Source of the DNA: Physcomitrium patens
Lineage: Eukaryota > Streptophyta > Bryopsida > Funariales > Funariaceae
Direction: 5' to 3'
Assembly: GCF_000002425.4 (NCBI RefSeq)
Contig: NC_037256.1
Span: forward strand, 16,588,830-16,652,829
DNA length: 64,000 nt
Position 1 is the stretch's first letter; each line of letters starts with the position of its first letter. A program made the translations under genes and the position numbers. Positions 60,171 through 64,000 of this stretch are shown in pieces. The notes under the pieces are model-generated. The model did no database searches. It was given only the letters and a program-made list of their open reading frames with translations, and was not told where the DNA came from.

Positions 60171-60707
60171 AGCATTTCCACATATGTATTTGATAGTATT
60201 GATCTGATCACAGCAAATTTGGAGAGTTTACAAGCAACGCCGAAGGTGATGCCTGCAACCTTTACGACAAAAATCCTCCGGACTTTGCTTCGATCAGAAT
60301 CCGGATCGGATCTTCGAAAAGGCGCCGTTCTAAAGTGGAGATTAGCCACCTTGCCAGGCAGTTCCGCCGTAGAAAGGCATTTTCAAGTTTAGCTACACCC
60401 TTAAGTGAAGCAATCAAGTTGAATTCGATTCTAGTGGCAACAAAGGCCTCCCAGATGAGGGAGTGGGATGGAGGAAAGGACCCTGACAGACTGAGCTTTT
60501 TGCTACAACGGACCACTGAATACTTAATTACTTACTGCCAGCTTTGTCAGCCCACCTGGTGCCCCTCTACCGGAGCTCTGTTCAGTTCATCAACGTGGTC
60601 TTTAATTTTTTTTGTTTATTATTTGTTTATTTTTGTGTTTGTTCTACACAATCGGAGTGTGTACCCGCCTCATGGGTGGCTTATTAAGGGGCTTGAGGGA
60701 CATGGCC

Positions 60708-60744
<37 letters not shown>

Positions 60745-60900
60745 TTTCATTCACTGGGGCGGATACATGAGCAACTGGGTGGTTATGTTACACATACACC
60801 CACAAATGTGTTCACTAGTGTTGTCCTCATTCTGCACACATGCACTGTTGTGTCGCTTTGGAGAACTGTAGTAGAGGTTTCACGTGTTTGTTTTTTGATA
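58753..60900. other. Gene-like composition, no recognised gene
   Basis: Normal base composition without transposon signature after the copia primer site. It has (TG)n(TA)n at 60137-60170 and (GA)n at 60711-60739. The 178-codon frame 60335-60871 runs across the GA repeat (Glu-Arg run) and a T-rich tract, so I do not regard it as coding. It might contain copia 5' LTR remains at its left edge and gene leader or promoter DNA. Confidence 0.4.
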
Positions 60901-61281
60901 CTAATTCAATTATCTATTATCTCTTGGTCATTGTATTTTATCTTATTGCCAAAAGAAAGTGTGGTTTTTTGTTTAAGTTTTTTATGCATGATTTTTCACA
61001 TTGATTGGTAATATTGGTTTAAATTAGATGTGTCATGAGTTTGTTGCATTCTATTTCTCTGTTGAGGGAAAATGCTTTCATTTGTATCCAAACAATCTAA
61101 AAGAAATTACTTCAATCAACAACTATATCACTTAATTTTTAAAAAATATAAATGGAATTTTTGTGCCATTTTTTATTTTTATTATTGATGTATTTGCTAA
61201 GGTTTACAATATCTTAGTCTATCTAACATAAATTTATACATGTACAGAAAATTTGTTGGCCTTTTCTTTTTTGCTAAATTT

Positions 61282-61319
<38 letters not shown>

Positions 61320-61907
61320 TTATTTCCACCACTTATGTTTTTGAGGTTTTTTTTTCTTAGAATTTTTATTGTTTTTCTACTCCTACTTTTTGGAATTTAG
61401 CTTCAAATTTTTTAGAATTTTCTTTTGATTGCTTATTAAATTTATTTCATATTTTTTTCTATCACTTTTATTTTAATTTTGATCTTATATATATTTATTT
61501 ATATTTTATTTTAATTAGAATTTTTTTAAATTTTTTTACCACAACTTTAAATTTTAACTTGTTATATCTTTTGATTCAAATTCACTTTATTTTATTTTAT
61601 TTATTTATTTATTTATTTATCTTGTTAATTTTTTTATATAATTTATTATTATTTTTTTATTTTTATTTTTTTAATACTTTTAAAATATTTTCTTTAATTT
61701 TTACCTCTAATTTGAACATTTTTTTAATTCAGCTTTTATCTAATCTCAAAAAATTTAAATTTTCTTTTGGTTTAACTTATTTTTTTTATAAATTTTGACA
61801 CTAAAAAATGGATGGCATATAATAAAAGAATTTAGAATATCTTTTATTCTTGTAAAAAAAAATCTTATTAGAATATTTCTACATAGAGTATTAGTTGAAA
61901 TAGGTAT

Positions 61908-61951
<44 letters not shown>

Positions 61952-62090
61952 ATACCATTGTTAGTAGTAGGGATTTAAAAAGAGTATATTTTTCTTTTCT
62001 TTTTTTGGTAGTAAAGATTATAACATGAATATAGAGAGATTAGTAAGTAAAAACATAATCATGTAAAAAAGAAGACTTAAGACTAGGAAG
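60901..62090. other. AT-rich intergenic DNA with (TTTA)n and TA repeats
   Basis: Simple repeats are at about 61284-61315 (TA) and 61594-61620 (TTTA). A perfect palindrome built on a TA core is listed separately. No gene recognised. Confidence 0.55.
61903..61956. repeat. Perfect 54-bp palindrome with TA core
   Basis: GGTATATTGAATA on the left and its exact complement TATTCAATATACC on the right flank an uninterrupted TA run, so the whole 54 bp is self-complementary. The unique arms (11 bp outside the TA part) distinguish it from an ordinary TA microsatellite. Confidence 0.85.
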
Positions 62091-62099
62091 AAAAGAAAA

Positions 62100-62960
62100 A
62101 GAGAAGAAAGAGATGAAAGTTATTTAGGTGTTGTTTTGCTATAAGAAGATATTGCTAGAGGCTTTATGCAAAGTTTTAATAAATTTAGAAGATATTGTTA
62201 GTAGATTTAAGCATTATCTTGATAAGTTGAGGTAATGTCTTAGTAAAAGAAGGTGATATTAGAAGATTTTAGGCACTATTTTTACAAGTTAAGAAGGCGT
62301 TATTGGTGGATATTGGCATATTCTTGACAGATTAAGGTGTTGTCCTTGCAAAAGAAGGTATTATTGGTAGTTTAGACACTATTTTGTCAAGTTCAAGTAT
62401 TATCTAAGTGAGAAATAATATCTTTTAAGATATCTAAATAAAGGTATTGGTCAAGGTATCTATAATAAGATATTAGACATAGTAGCTATAATAATATATC
62501 TTGTAGGATATCTATAGTATGGTATTAAATAAGATATCAATAGAGAAGTATCTTTTAAGGTATTTAAAATAAGGTATCCATTATAAGATATTTAATAAAA
62601 AATCTAAAGCAAGTAACTTTCAATTTGTTTGTTAAAGAATATCTTTTAGATTACTTACAAGTAAGTAATAGACAAGGTATCTACAACAAAGTATTAGATA
62701 AGATAACTACATTAATGTGCCTTTTAAGATATCCAAAGTATAATGTGAAACAAGATAACAAGATATCTTTGAAGGTAACCACAATAAGATATCAAATAAG
62801 ATATTAAATAAGGTATTTTCAACAAGATATCTATAGCATGGTATCAACAACAAGGTATTAAAAATATATATACATATAATTAGATATTAGATATGATATT
62901 TACAAAAAAATATTTATAATAAAGTGTTTGTATGCACATATCAACCACAATATCATACAA
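62100..62960. repeat. Degenerate minisatellite, two repeat styles
   Basis: 62100-62400 is made of drifting units containing GAAGGTATTATTGG or AAGGTGTTGTCCTTG followed by CACTATTTT...CAAGTT. From about 62400 to 62960 the sequence is full of AAGGTATC, AAGATATC and TAAATAAG variants spaced about 20-35 bp apart. No coding capacity. It probably arose by repeated slippage and drift. Confidence 0.6.
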
Positions 62961-63888
62961 GCACATTCTTAGAAGATAGATTGTGTAATAGAAAACTAGT
63001 AACAAAAATATGTGCTATTTGGATCTATTGATTGTAAAAAAAAAAAAAAAAAAAAAGGCTTTTGGTCTATTCAAAGTAAATCCTAATTGTGATATTATCT
63101 TTGCTTAAACTCTTTTAATTTTTTGCTAATTTTTAAATCTTGTGCTTTATTTATGATTTGATATATATGTGATATATATTGGTATATTAAATTTAATTTT
63201 AGAAGTCTATATCTATCCTATTTTTTTAATTTAATATAATCTATTTATTTTTCAAATAATTAATATACAATAGATTTTTTGAAATAAAATTTAATCTTGA
63301 TGCAAGACTAAAATTACATAAAATATCTACTATATAAGTAAAATCTTCTTCATTTCTTCTAATAGTTTCCTACAATATATACATAGCTATATATATATAT
63401 AACAAAGATTTATCTTTGTCTTGTTTTCTTACTAATTTCATACCTTTTTAAAATTAAATTGGCATAAAAAAATATAATAAATTATGGTTTATTAAATAAA
63501 ATTTTATATATTTTTTAAAATAGTTTTTTTAAAAAATATAATTTTTAATCGATAAACTCTAAAAATTCTATGATACTTTATTATATAATTTAGAAAATCA
63601 TCAATATAAGTAGAATTTTTTTAATATTTTTTAATATTTATTTTTACTATTTATTAAGAGATGTTCTAATAGCAATAGTTTTATCAAGCAATTTACACAA
63701 ACAACATTTTAAGTGTTTTTGAAGAATTCCACTTTCACTCTATAAGGACCTAATTTTTTTTTGTTGGCCATACCTATGTCTATTTTAAATATTCAATTCA
63801 GTTGATACAAATGATTTTGTAAAGAAAAAGATCTTAATTTTGAAGGTCTTTAAATAGATATTTTCTTGCATAAAAGTTGTAGCCTCAT

Positions 63889-63930
<42 letters not shown>

Positions 63931-64000
63931 TTTTTCTCTAAAAAGTAGACTTATTTTATAGAGCTTTAAAAACTTGGCTACTATATTTTCTTGCTCAAAA
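62961..64000. other. AT-rich DNA to the right edge
   Basis: Poly-A at 63038-63057, a TA run at 63890-63926 and otherwise anonymous AT-rich sequence. No gene or transposon domain was recognised. Confidence 0.55.

Noticed and set aside
60335..60871. 178-codon open frame on the plus strand
   Set aside because: It runs through a (GA) microsatellite that gives a Glu-Arg run and through a T-rich tract; no family motif or codon structure supports it.
62100..62960. CRISPR-like array
   Set aside because: The units vary in length and sequence and the genome is a plant; there are no uniform repeats and unique spacers.

Overview
The window is nuclear DNA of a land plant. Four genes with clear plant homologues sit in islands of normal base composition: a GRV2/RME-8 gene, a SAAL1-type armadillo-repeat gene, an intronless nonaspanin (TM9SF) gene and an AP2/ERF gene. 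The rest is very AT-rich and full of retrotransposons. A moss is the likeliest source, because gene islands alternate with AT-rich repeats and carry chromoviral Ty3/gypsy and Ty1/copia elements. That assignment is inference; no species marker was tested.

Layout. 1-2373 (minus): first five coding exons of GRV2/RME-8, running off the left edge. 3.9-8.0 kb: AT-rich, with a copia RNase H relic at 6.8-7.3 kb. 8.0-13.5 kb (minus): an old truncated Ty3/gypsy element inserted in the gag of another gypsy element. 15469-19321 (minus): ten-exon SAAL1-like gene, here predicted at 589 aa. 19.3-23.7 kb: gene-like composition but no recognisable gene. 25983-26211: MITE with 34-bp perfect terminal inverted repeats. 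26655-28640 (plus): TM9SF gene. 29.4-30.1 kb (minus): dead Tc1/mariner transposase. 32413-33339 (minus): AP2/ERF gene. 35350-42046 (plus): near full-length but decayed copia element. 42.1-43.1 and 46.2-47.1 kb: two GC-richer islands without a recognised gene. 47.4-58.75 kb (minus): a decayed copia element split by a young Ty3/gypsy chromovirus (49626-55998, plus). 58.8-60.9 kb: unassigned. 60.9-64 kb: AT-rich, with a perfect palindrome and a degenerate minisatellite.

The most interesting object is the young chromovirus. Its two 552-bp LTRs differ at only two positions, so it inserted recently, yet its coding regions carry at least eight in-frame stops, nearly all explicable as C-to-T or G-to-A changes. 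It appears to carry an extra reading frame of about 140 codons between pol and the 3' LTR. Gag and pol are in the same -1 offset as in the older relative at 8-12.5 kb. The LTR has two perfect inverted repeats, one directly after the TATA box. The element was probably moved in trans by a competent relative.

The cellular genes do not form a cluster with a shared task. Two act in endomembrane traffic (GRV2 in endosomes, TM9SF in Golgi/endosomes), one is an ARM-repeat protein and one a transcription factor.
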